Shown here in pieces: positions 1 to 7,626 of a stretch of 39,010 nt of DNA (position 1 is its first letter; every line of letters starts with the position of its first letter). The notes below the pieces were generated by a model. The model was given only the letters and a program-made list of their open reading frames with translations. It was not told the DNA's origin and did no database searches. The translations under genes were made by a program, and so were the position numbers. The stretch is from an uncultured Prevotella sp. (GTDB taxonomy: Bacteria > Bacteroidota > Bacteroidia > Bacteroidales > Bacteroidaceae). The stretch lies in contig CAAGSA010000084.1 in NCBI GenBank assembly GCA_900772835.1, positions 1 through 39,010 of the forward strand, in the 5' to 3' direction.

Positions 1-174
1 GAATGGGAAGCCTACGAGAACAGTCTTTGGATTGCTCGTGATAATTTGGCATGTATGGCAGCCGCAGAATCAGAAATGCCCCTATGCAGCAACTGCCTGA
101 GAATAACCATCGGCAGCAAGACGGAAAACAGCGAACTGCTCTCTGTGCTGAGACAACTGGAAGAAGAACAATAA
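1..174 (+). CDS. C-terminal end of a fold-type I aminotransferase, probably HisC-like (partial)
   Basis: Only the last 57 codons are present; the gene begins before the window and ends with TAA at 172-174. The frame reads from base 1 and contains CLRITIGSKTENSELLSVLR, which resembles the C-terminal segment of histidinol-phosphate aminotransferases and related PLP enzymes (LRI-T-G-x-x-EN-x-x-LL-x-x-LR), where the Arg contacts the substrate carboxylate or phosphate. No catalytic Lys is visible because that part is outside the window. rlmH follows after 13 bp on the same strand, so the two are likely co-transcribed. A CobD-like threonine-phosphate decarboxylase or another aminotransferase of the same fold cannot be excluded from this fragment. 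Confidence 0.55.
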   Translation, partial: EWEAYENSLWIARDNLACMAAAESEMPLCSNCLRITIGSKTENSELLSVLRQLEEEQ

Positions 175-187
175 AAATACCCCGAAG

Positions 188-658
188 ATGAAGACAAAAC
201 TCATTATGGTCGGCAAGACCAACGACAAGAATATAATCAAGGGGATAGACGACTATACAGGCAGGATAAAACACTATATGCCGTTCGAGATGGCTGTGGT
301 GCCGGAACTGAAGAATACCAAAAGCCTGTCTACGTCAACACAGAAGGAACTTGAGGGCGAACAGATTCTGAAGCTCATACAGCCGTCAGACACTGTGGTA
401 CTGCTCGACGAACACGGAAAGGAATTCCGCAGCATAGAGTTTGCAGAATGGATAGAGAAAAAGCAGCAAACGGTAAGGAATCTCGTGTTTGTAATCGGGG
501 GTCCGTACGGTTTTGCAGATACTGTATACAAAAGATGCGACGGAAAACTGTCGCTCTCGAAGATGACTTTCTCACACCAGATGATACGCCTGCTATTCGT
601 GGAGCAGATATACCGTGCTTGTACAATCATAAAGGGCGAGCCATACCATCACGAATAG
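188..658 (+). CDS. rlmH: 23S rRNA pseudouridine-1915 N3-methyltransferase RlmH
   Basis: 156 residues, the normal length for RlmH, a small SPOUT-class SAM-dependent methyltransferase that methylates pseudouridine 1915 in helix 69 of 23S rRNA, in the cytoplasm on the assembled ribosome. The C-terminal half carries the family signature almost unchanged: the FVIGGPYGFA glycine-rich segment around residues 101-110, which forms part of the trefoil-knot SAM site, then LSLSKMTFSHQMIRLLFVEQ and the terminal GEPYHHE. The start ATG at 188 lies 13 bp after the preceding aminotransferase gene. The gene is followed by a long inverted repeat (680-744) where it converges with the minus-strand operon. Confidence 0.97.
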   Translation: MKTKLIMVGKTNDKNIIKGIDDYTGRIKHYMPFEMAVVPELKNTKSLSTSTQKELEGEQILKLIQPSDTVVLLDEHGKEFRSIEFAEWIEKKQQTVRNLVFVIGGPYGFADTVYKRCDGKLSLSKMTFSHQMIRLLFVEQIYRACTIIKGEPYHHE

Positions 659-679
659 TTTTATTTCTCCCCAAAACAG

Positions 680-744
680 GTTTTGTCTTTTCTCATACAG
701 GTACAATATGTATCTGCATCTTACCTATATAGAAAAGACAAAAC
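680..744. terminator. Convergent terminator-like hairpin after rlmH
   Basis: Perfect 14-bp inverted repeat: GTTTTGTCTTTTCT at 680-693 and AGAAAAGACAAAAC at 731-744, with a 37-nt loop that contains a further AGGTA/TACCT pairing. It lies between two converging genes. The right arm overlaps the last codons of the minus-strand membrane protein (stop at 725-727). There is no clean T-run, so strength as a Rho-independent terminator is uncertain. Confidence 0.5.
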
Positions 745-1360
745 ACAATGAATATGCGAGTTGGCATACAAAGAGCCATGCAACGACAAACGGCGCTACG
801 GCAGATATACCTCCTGCCATCATACCGAACCACTCCACAGCATTCCTTATTCTTCCCGTAACGGCTCCAAACGTGGAGCCCGTGAGCAACAACATAAAAG
901 CAACGACAGCTATTGCACTCCTGCTGAAGCTGCTCGGGAACAAGTCGCCCGTAACGCTCAGCAATATGGCATGAGGCATGAAACAAAGCAGCAGCATGGC
1001 AATGATGGAAACGAGAAGTTCGAACACGGCAAGCACAAGTCCAACACGCTCCTTGAACTCCAACCGTATTCCGGAAAAAGAACGGCGAACCGCCCCCGTC
1101 AAGCCTACTCTGGAAAATACTCCCAAGCCTATACCCAGCAGTATAATCCAGGCAAGCACAGGATTTAGGAGATTCTCGGTAAAGCTACCAAAGAACCACC
1201 TTATTCCCTCGCTGCCAAGCATAGAGCGCACACTGCTTCCCGGAAGCACGCTGCTAACTATCCACGACACAACGACAAGAAACAGTTCGGCAAGGCAAGA
1301 GTATGCCGTCAGCCATGCAACAAGCCTATATGCCAATCCACTCAATCCACTACTCTTCAT
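725..1360 (-). CDS. Small multi-pass membrane protein, weakly AbgT-transporter-like
   Basis: About 211 residues with roughly five hydrophobic segments: near residues 10-35, 55-75, 95-125, 135-155 and 170-205. The section GIRWFFGSFTENLLNPVLAWIILLGIGLGVFSRVGL loosely resembles the N-terminal region of AbgT (p-aminobenzoyl-glutamate) transporters, but those are about 500 residues, so this would be less than half a transporter. I chose ATG at 1358-1360; a TTG six codons upstream (1376-1378) is possible. With the ATG, the gene overlaps the end of the response-regulator gene by 11 bp, which suggests translational coupling and makes it the last gene of the kdgK-eda-kinase-regulator run. Function is not established; the transporter resemblance is my reading by eye. 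Confidence 0.65.
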   Translation of the reverse strand: MKSSGLSGLAYRLVAWLTAYSCLAELFLVVVSWIVSSVLPGSSVRSMLGSEGIRWFFGSFTENLLNPVLAWIILLGIGLGVFSRVGLTGAVRRSFSGIRLEFKERVGLVLAVFELLVSIIAMLLLCFMPHAILLSVTGDLFPSSFSRSAIAVVAFMLLLTGSTFGAVTGRIRNAVEWFGMMAGGISAVAPFVVAWLFVCQLAYSLCFVFSI

Positions 1361-2075
1361 CAGGCGACAGATTGTCAATATCCAGAATCCTCAACTCCAA
1401 AGCCCTAACCACGAGGCGTGTGGCATTGACTCCCACCCGACCGTTGCCTTTCGGAAAAAGCTTCTGCACAAGTTCGTTCTGACGCTTTTCAAGACTCTTC
1501 ACTCCAAAAGGAATACCGCGCAGGTTAGTAATCTGTTCTTTTGTGTATCCGAGAGCGAGATGGCGCAGGAAACGCTCGTCGTATTCGTCTATCTCATAGT
1601 TCACGAGAGCCTCCTGACGCATTATGTCAGATTTCACATCATGCTTGAAATGCTTGAGAATCTTGTCGAGAATAGGCTGGTTGAACACATTTTTCTTGCC
1701 CGACATAACACTCGCCACATCGGCTCTTGTCAGCATCTCGCCCGTCTTCAGTATTATTCCGTTGCAACCGGCATCAAGCACATCAACCCACAGTTTCTCA
1801 TTCAGAATCTCGCCTGTGAAGATAAGCACTTTCACGTCAGGAAACTTGTCGTGTGTCTCGCGACAAAGGTCTACACCGACTGTCGTGGAGCCTCCCAATC
1901 CAAGATCGAGCAGCACGAGATCCGGCTTCTGTTCTCTCATAAGCCGCCAATACTCAGTTTCGTTTGCCGCAGTACCTATAATATGTGCTTCGGGGATATC
2001 CGACTTGAATATTCCTTCTGTCCCCTTCAGTTCCAGAGGCACATCCTCAACTATAATGACTTTAAATTCTTCCAT
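1350..2075 (-). CDS. Two-component response regulator, REC domain plus C-terminal HTH
   Basis: 241 residues. The receiver domain (about 1-125) shows the acidic pair E10-D11, the phospho-acceptor D57 in DLVLLDLGLGG, the Thr of LIFTGE and the conserved Lys of GIILKTGE. Residues about 160-215 (LALGYTKEQIT...VKSLEKRQNELV) look like a LuxR/NarL-type helix-turn-helix, so it probably acts as a transcription factor. I believe Bacteroidales members with this arrangement are annotated with a domain of unknown function (DUF5932), but I have not searched. The gene follows the large sensor kinase by 37 bp and overlaps the membrane-protein gene downstream, so kinase and regulator are almost certainly partners. 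The genes it controls cannot be read from this sequence. Confidence 0.9.
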   Translation of the reverse strand: MEEFKVIIVEDVPLELKGTEGIFKSDIPEAHIIGTAANETEYWRLMREQKPDLVLLDLGLGGSTTVGVDLCRETHDKFPDVKVLIFTGEILNEKLWVDVLDAGCNGIILKTGEMLTRADVASVMSGKKNVFNQPILDKILKHFKHDVKSDIMRQEALVNYEIDEYDERFLRHLALGYTKEQITNLRGIPFGVKSLEKRQNELVQKLFPKGNGRVGVNATRLVVRALELRILDIDNLSPDEE

Positions 2076-2112
2076 ACCTTAATGTATATATTATTATAGT
2101 ATAAATTACAAG

Positions 2113-5100
2113 TTAATCCATCTTCAAACAAGGCAATGTAACGGTCAGCCACAGTCTGCCCTCCCTGCACGTTGCAGTCAAGCCACATCCGAAAAGGTTT
2201 GTTGCCGAACAGAATTCCCTAACCACCTGCCGGCATAGCAAATAAGGGATGTTGCCTACAGATGGTTCGAACAGTCTGCTGCACTTTTCTTCATCCACTG
2301 CAACCTCACTCATACCGACGGAAATCCGGACATAGCAACCTTTCCTGCCGACAAGACTCAACGCCGGCTTTATGCCGCTGTTCTGACGTTTCATCACATC
2401 AAGCAGATAGCGGAACAGTCTCATGTCAACAAGTACACCGCTGCATTCCTCCCTCACGTATCTGGTCAAATCCACTGGAGTACAACGAATCTGATTGGCA
2501 GAGAGCTGAGAATGTGCCTGTTCGCAAAGAACAGTGTATAGCGACTTATAATAGGACACAAGGTCGTTCACTGTCCGCAAAACCTCATCCCTCTCCTTAA
2601 TATCATCCTGTTTCCTGACACACTGGCAGATACGCGATGGATAATACATCGTTTCGTGCTTAATGGTGCTCAGACAGTTTTCAAGAATATTGTTGCTTAC
2701 ATACAGCCGGTTCTTCTCAAACTCCATCCTGCTGATTTCTTCGAGCAGAGCACTGATTTCTGTTTCACACTCCTTCTTCTTGCCTGCTGCCTTCTCCAGT
2801 TCCTGCAATGCAGATTCAAGCTCCGCACCATATACATCAGCAAAGCGCGAACCGGACAGTTCATGCAATGCTGCAAGTTTATCCTCAAGCGACATATTGC
2901 CCACAAGCACACCCTCCAGACTACGTCCCAGTTCATAGATGCCATGGCGGCGCGCCGACCTGCGATAGTAGAGCACATAGCCCACGGCAAGCAAAACAAC
3001 AAACAGAATGACAAGCATCACGATAGCAACATTCTTGTTCACCTCCGAACGCTGCATAATCCTACAATACACAGCCAACGAACTATCGGCGGAAACCTCC
3101 TTGAAGAGTTTTGTGTATATCTCGTTGTTATAATGGTAAACATCCCACTGGTGCAATGCAAGCGCAGCCACTGCCCATTCGTTTCTAACATTCAGGATTA
3201 TGTTATAGTCGGTATTAACGCCACGATGAAACCACTCTATCTCTGCCGCGTCTGCCACACCGTCTCCTACATCAGTGCGCATAAGAGCATGACCCTTAGG
3301 ATAGGAAGAAAGATAATGACGGTTCAGACAACGGCATGCTGAATCTGCAAACATGACAGTTCTGTCATAAGTCCCCCTCACGTTGGAATAGTATGCTGAA
3401 TCAGCCATGTTTTTCGCTTCCTGCAAATAATCGTCTACCAGAATCCGATTGGCAACGCCCTTGTCCGCCAATGCAGAAAGCCCCCCTGCGCCACCGAGAC
3501 AGAACAGGAGAAACACAACCATTTTTCTTCCGCCCTTAGGCAGACGGAAGAAAAACCTGCTACCCTTTCCCAACGTACTTTCCGCCGCAATATCGCAAGT
3601 GTTGAACAGGGTACTCACCTTCTTGTATTTGTTCAGGATGCCCTTACAGTTTATCAGTCCGAAACCGTGCCCTTGCACAATGCTTCGGTCGAACACCTTA
3701 GACAGTTCCTCTACGTCCATCCCCTTTCCGGTATCGGCAACGGAAATCTCCACACAGTTGTCCTTTTCCTCTGCCCACACATCTACCTTCCCTCCACAAG
3801 GCGTGAACTTACGCGCATTATCTGCAAGGGTATTGATCATAAACAGGGTCAGAATGCGGTCTGCCTTCACCTCAAGACTTGTCGGCTCCACATTAAGCGT
3901 TATGCCATCGAGGGAAAAAACCGACCTGCTGCGACTTATCATATCAAAAATTCCAGACAAGCAGAACGTTTCCACCCTTATACCAATGTCGCCCTTGTTC
4001 AGCTGAATCCATTGAGTAAGCACATCGTTGTATTCATCGATTTTCTCTGCAAGTTCCGAGATGTATTCAAACCTGCCACCGCGTGTTTCTTCGTCTTCGT
4101 TTCTTCCAAGCAGTTTCTCCACCTCATTGTTCATACGGTCGATAAGCGGCACAACACTGTCTACAAGGAATATCCGTGCCCGGTTTTCCACATTGCGCTG
4201 CATGTTCCTGTCTATGTCGAGTAAGAGTATGCCACGCCGTTCCATCAGTTCTTCAATGCGGTCTTCCAAACAGCTTATTATCTGATTGTTATTCTGTTTC
4301 TGTCTACTGATTATTCCATTTATTCCTTCGACCTTTAGGCTTCCTCCTGTTCTTCTTTTTTTTCTGAGCAACACACAGATAAGGACAACATTCACAACAA
4401 TAAACAGCGTAACGAAGAATATCATCAGATTAAGCGTGCGCGATGTTCTGTCAAGCTGCTCTGCTCTGGCATCAAGCTCCATATCCTGACGCGTACGCTC
4501 CTGCATATCGAGATAGATGTTGCGGTTCAGGTCACTGTTGTATTTATCATTCATCGAAGAATACACTATACTCAACTGCTCCCGGATACTCGCCACAAGA
4601 TCGGGAGCCTGACTGATGCGCAGAGAGAATGTCAAAGCGCGGTCAAGACAAGCAAGCGAACTGCGGTTGTCGCCGATTGTCCAGAAGCACTGGGCAAGCG
4701 ATCTGAAACTGCCTGCCGTCTGATATACGTCGCCATATTCCATGAACATATCCAGGGATTTCTGTGCCAGATAACCGGCAAGCAGACTATCAGACATATT
4801 ATCAGGGTTCAGATACCCCACCGACACCGTGTTGTTCTTCAATATATATTCAAGGTTTCCTTTTTCTACAAGATGCTCGCTCAACGACTGCATAGCGTTT
4901 GCCTGCCAATACACATAACCCTTGCGCCTGGCCATAAGGAAGCATTCGAGCAGTTTGTCATATTCTTCCTGCAAAGTGGCATTCTTCGACCTCCCTTCAA
5001 TCATTCCACCACTGCCATACTGATACAGCAGGTTGAGATACTGTGCTGTGTCGTTCTGCATCAGCCCATCCAGCTCCACACTCTTCAGTGCATCGCGCGA

Positions 5101-5646
5101 CGGTTTCTCCAACCCCACATAATAATAATAGGTGGAAGTGACGAAAGCGTACTCTGTCGTCGCATAAAGAAGTCTTTTCTGCGACCTCTCATCAAGCGAT
5201 GCACGCTCTTCGTTGATTCTGCCTATCCGTTTTCTTGCCTTCTCCTTGTAGCTGTAGAACTCGCGATTCTTGGCACGCCTCTGACAGAGGCGCATACTCT
5301 GCACATCAGCAATGAGAAGTTCTATCTGGTTGTCGGTAATGGAGTTTACGCTGTCAAGCTGGCTTTCAGCAAGTTTGTAATCCATTCTTGCTATACTTGC
5401 AAATGCAAGATTGTTCAGGGCTTCAGCCATTGCCGAATGGTTGTTTCCTGCAACCTCCATAGCACGCCTTGCATATACACAAGTACTGTCGATACTCCTG
5501 TAATGGTAGGCATACGAAACACTGTTCAGCCTGTCAGCCTCCGAATTACGCGAATTAGAGCAAGCCAAACAAACAAAAAGGCTCCATAGGAACAATATGC
5601 CTATGAAGCCCTTATATACCTTATTATTATCCGCGAGCCTTGGCAA
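2113..5646 (-). CDS. Giant two-part membrane sensor histidine kinase (TPR sensor, ATPase, second sensor, His-box domain)
   Basis: 1177 residues. Order: N-terminal signal or anchor (about 12-29, ending near Cys29); an exported TPR-like helical sensor (about 30-400); TM about 403-427; a cytoplasmic coiled coil without any His; a HATPase_c domain with N-box LFMINTLADNARKF (about 600-616), G1 box DTGKGM (about 639-644) and G2 box GHGFGL (about 659-664); a second TM (about 706-726); a second exported domain; TM about 872-893; a coiled coil; then a His-box STIKHETMYYPSRI with His997; and a C-terminal domain without clear N, G1 or G2 motifs. I associate this architecture with Bacteroidales DUF5112/DUF5113 proteins from memory. 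The only suitable start is TTG at 5644-5646, inside the end of eda (20-bp overlap), which suggests translational coupling. The signal it senses is unknown; its neighbours suggest hexuronate metabolism. Confidence 0.88.
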   Translation of the reverse strand: MPRLADNNKVYKGFIGILFLWSLFVCLACSNSRNSEADRLNSVSYAYHYRSIDSTCVYARRAMEVAGNNHSAMAEALNNLAFASIARMDYKLAESQLDSVNSITDNQIELLIADVQSMRLCQRRAKNREFYSYKEKARKRIGRINEERASLDERSQKRLLYATTEYAFVTSTYYYYVGLEKPSRDALKSVELDGLMQNDTAQYLNLLYQYGSGGMIEGRSKNATLQEEYDKLLECFLMARRKGYVYWQANAMQSLSEHLVEKGNLEYILKNNTVSVGYLNPDNMSDSLLAGYLAQKSLDMFMEYGDVYQTAGSFRSLAQCFWTIGDNRSSLACLDRALTFSLRISQAPDLVASIREQLSIVYSSMNDKYNSDLNRNIYLDMQERTRQDMELDARAEQLDRTSRTLNLMIFFVTLFIVVNVVLICVLLRKKRRTGGSLKVEGINGIISRQKQNNNQIISCLEDRIEELMERRGILLLDIDRNMQRNVENRARIFLVDSVVPLIDRMNNEVEKLLGRNEDEETRGGRFEYISELAEKIDEYNDVLTQWIQLNKGDIGIRVETFCLSGIFDMISRSRSVFSLDGITLNVEPTSLEVKADRILTLFMINTLADNARKFTPCGGKVDVWAEEKDNCVEISVADTGKGMDVEELSKVFDRSIVQGHGFGLINCKGILNKYKKVSTLFNTCDIAAESTLGKGSRFFFRLPKGGRKMVVFLLFCLGGAGGLSALADKGVANRILVDDYLQEAKNMADSAYYSNVRGTYDRTVMFADSACRCLNRHYLSSYPKGHALMRTDVGDGVADAAEIEWFHRGVNTDYNIILNVRNEWAVAALALHQWDVYHYNNEIYTKLFKEVSADSSLAVYCRIMQRSEVNKNVAIVMLVILFVVLLAVGYVLYYRRSARRHGIYELGRSLEGVLVGNMSLEDKLAALHELSGSRFADVYGAELESALQELEKAAGKKKECETEISALLEEISRMEFEKNRLYVSNNILENCLSTIKHETMYYPSRICQCVRKQDDIKERDEVLRTVNDLVSYYKSLYTVLCEQAHSQLSANQIRCTPVDLTRYVREECSGVLVDMRLFRYLLDVMKRQNSGIKPALSLVGRKGCYVRISVGMSEVAVDEEKCSRLFEPSVGNIPYLLCRQVVREFCSATNLFGCGLTATCREGRLWLTVTLPCLKMD

Positions 5647-6295
5647 TGTAAGCTAAAGCTTCAGCACATTTGTCAGAAACAGCCTTCCAGTTCTTTGCGG
5701 CAACAACATCCTTCGGGAAGAGCTTTGAGCCCATACCGACGCAGAATACGCCAGCCTTTACCCATGATGTGAGATTCTCCTCATCGGGAGAAACACCGCC
5801 TGTAACCATCAGCTTTGACCATGGCATTGGAGCCATAAGTCCCTTCACGAGCTTCGGGCCGAGAACGTCGCCAGGGAAAATCTTGCACAAGTCGCATCCA
5901 ACCTCCTGTGCTGCGCCCACCTCTGAAACGCTTCCGCATCCAGGAGTGTAAGGAACCAGACGACGGTTGCAAATCTTTGCAATTTCCGGGTTGAACAGCG
6001 GGCCAACGATGAAGCAAGCACCGAGCTGGAGATAGAGAGCTGCTGTAGCGGGGTCAACAACAGAGCCAACACCGAGAGCCATCTCCGGGCATTCTACTGC
6101 CGCAAACTTCACAACCTCAGCAAACACTTCATGAGCGAAATCGCCTCTGTTTGTGAACTCGAATGCGCGAACACCGCCATCATAACAAGCCTTAACGACC
6201 TGCTTTGCTGTCTCTGCATCCTTGTGGTAGAATACAGGCACCATACCCGTCTTTCCCATCTTGTCGAGAACAGCCAATTTATCAAATCTTGCCAT
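5627..6295 (-). CDS. eda: KDPG / 4-hydroxy-2-oxoglutarate aldolase
   Basis: 222 residues from ATG 6293-6295 (13 extra codons upstream lack conservation). It cleaves 2-keto-3-deoxy-6-phosphogluconate to pyruvate and glyceraldehyde 3-phosphate, a cytoplasmic TIM-barrel class I aldolase. The Schiff-base Lys is K138 in LCKIFPG, matching the K-x-FP motif of the family; E46 in FEFTNR matches the conserved catalytic Glu; GVGSVVDP and YTPGC are the phosphate- and substrate-loop motifs. It lies 90 bp after kdgK on the same strand, which makes the product of KdgK its substrate. The stop codon is overlapped by the start of the sensor-kinase gene. Confidence 0.93.
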   Translation of the reverse strand: MARFDKLAVLDKMGKTGMVPVFYHKDAETAKQVVKACYDGGVRAFEFTNRGDFAHEVFAEVVKFAAVECPEMALGVGSVVDPATAALYLQLGACFIVGPLFNPEIAKICNRRLVPYTPGCGSVSEVGAAQEVGCDLCKIFPGDVLGPKLVKGLMAPMPWSKLMVTGGVSPDEENLTSWVKAGVFCVGMGSKLFPKDVVAAKNWKAVSDKCAEALAYIAKARG

Positions 6296-6385
6296 TGTAT
6301 TTTCTGTTATATATATTAAAAATCCGGCAGTCATACATTATAATACTATAACAAAGAATCCTGCCAGAACATTGTTTCTTATCAA

Positions 6386-7411
6386 TTAACGCTGCACACG
6401 ACCAGAAGCGTCGCCGCCAGCCAGATTCTCAACCTCTTCCTTGCTCATCAGGTTGAAGTCGCCCGGGATAGTGTGCTTCAGAGCAGAAGCAGCAACTGCA
6501 AACTCAAGAGCCTTGCCCTGGTCCTCAGGCCATGTGAGCAGACCGTGAATCAGTCCGCCAGCGAAGCTGTCGCCACCGCCAACGCGGTCGATGATAGGCA
6601 TAATATCGTAGTGCTTGCTCTGGTAGAAATCCTTTCCGTTGTAGATAAGAGCCTTCCATCCGTTGTGTGTTGCAGAGTAAGACTCGCGCAGTGTTGAAAC
6701 GACGAACTTGAAGCCAAACTCCTTCATCATTCCATGGAAGATTCCGTAGTAACCCTCAGCGTCGGTCTTTCCGCCCTCAACATCGGCGTCTGGCTTGAAG
6801 CCGAGACAAAGCTGTGCGTCCTCCTCGTTTCCGATGCAGACATCAACATACTTCATCAGAGGTTTCATAATGCTCTGTGCCTTCTCTGAAGTCCAAAGCT
6901 TCTTGCGGAAGTTAAGGTCGCAACTCACGGTCACTCCATGGCGCTTTGCAGCCTCGCAAGCGAGTCTTGTCAGTTCAGCAGCCTTGTCACTGATAGCCGG
7001 AGTAATACCGCTCCAGTGGAACCACTGTGCGCCCTCCATTATAGCGTCGAAATCGAAATCAGAAGAATCAGCTTCAGCAATAGAGCTTCCGGCACGGTCG
7101 TAAACAACCTTTGACGGACGCATTGAAGCACCAGTCTCAAGGAAATAGATGCCGAGACGGTTTCCGCCGCGAGCGACGAAGTCGGTGTGTACACCGTAAC
7201 GACGCAGAGCGTTCACAGCGCACTGTCCGATTTCGTGTGCAGGAACCTTGCTCACGAAATAAGCCTCATGACCATAGTTTGCTGCACTTACTGCCACGTT
7301 GGCCTCACCGCCACCGTATACAACATCGAATGAGTCACTCTGGATAAATCTCTTCTGACCAGGAGAAGAAAGGCGAAGCATAATCTCGCCTAATGTAACA
7401 ACTTTAGCCAT
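6386..7411 (-). CDS. kdgK: 2-keto-3-deoxygluconate kinase (PfkB family)
   Basis: 341 residues, normal for the family. It phosphorylates 2-keto-3-deoxygluconate (KDG) with ATP to KDPG, the step between UxaA and Eda. Ribokinase/PfkB features are clear: the N-terminal sugar-binding GGGEANVAVSAANYG (about 33-47) and the C-terminal anion-hole and catalytic motif GGGDSFAGG with the catalytic base D281. First gene of the minus-strand operon; a strong Bacteroidetes-type promoter lies upstream (7463-7494). Assignment as KDG kinase rather than another sugar kinase rests on the sequence plus its neighbours eda and uxaA. Confidence 0.92.
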   Translation of the reverse strand: MAKVVTLGEIMLRLSSPGQKRFIQSDSFDVVYGGGEANVAVSAANYGHEAYFVSKVPAHEIGQCAVNALRRYGVHTDFVARGGNRLGIYFLETGASMRPSKVVYDRAGSSIAEADSSDFDFDAIMEGAQWFHWSGITPAISDKAAELTRLACEAAKRHGVTVSCDLNFRKKLWTSEKAQSIMKPLMKYVDVCIGNEEDAQLCLGFKPDADVEGGKTDAEGYYGIFHGMMKEFGFKFVVSTLRESYSATHNGWKALIYNGKDFYQSKHYDIMPIIDRVGGGDSFAGGLIHGLLTWPEDQGKALEFAVAASALKHTIPGDFNLMSKEEVENLAGGDASGRVQR

Positions 7412-7423
7412 TTTGTTATCTTT

Positions 7424-7435
7424 AATAAATTATTG
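7424..7435. repeat. AATAAATTATTG, first copy of a candidate operator pair
   Basis: Twelve-base near-palindromic sequence located in the kdgK leader, 13 bp before the start codon. An identical copy is at 7553-7564, next to the -7 box of the divergent LacI-type gene. Two copies flanking a divergent promoter region fit operator sites of that regulator, but the A/T-rich centre is unlike the CG-centred LacI-family consensus. Confidence 0.35.
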
Positions 7436-7462
7436 TTTTGTGTAATTTGCTTTTTACGCTCA

Positions 7463-7494
7463 CAAAATTAATGTTTTATCCCCAATCACACAAA
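7463..7494 (-). promoter_or_regulatory. Bacteroidetes-type promoter of kdgK operon
   Basis: On the minus strand, TTTG (complement of CAAA at 7491-7494) is followed after 20 bp by TAATTTTG (complement of 7463-7470). This matches the primary-sigma consensus of Bacteroidetes, TTTG at -33 and TAnnTTTG at -7. Transcription would start near 7459, giving a leader of about 48 nt. Confidence 0.75.
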
Positions 7495-7552
7495 TAAATA
7501 TTGAAAAAAGGTGTGTTTTATGCAAAAATGAGTGCCCGGATAGAGTATATTC

Positions 7553-7573
7553 AATAAATTATTGCTATTTTTG
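7553..7573 (+). promoter_or_regulatory. Probable promoter of the LacI-type gene with adjoining operator-like repeat
   Basis: TATTTTTG at 7566-7573 matches the TAnnTTTG -7 box; no clear TTTG is seen about 20 bp upstream. The second copy of AATAAATTATTG (7553-7564) ends one base before the box, a position where a bound repressor would block RNA polymerase. Confidence 0.5.
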
Positions 7574-7626
7574 CAAAGCAACTAATAGTACACGTTAGAA
7601 TAACTACTTATTCAGCAACGAACAGA

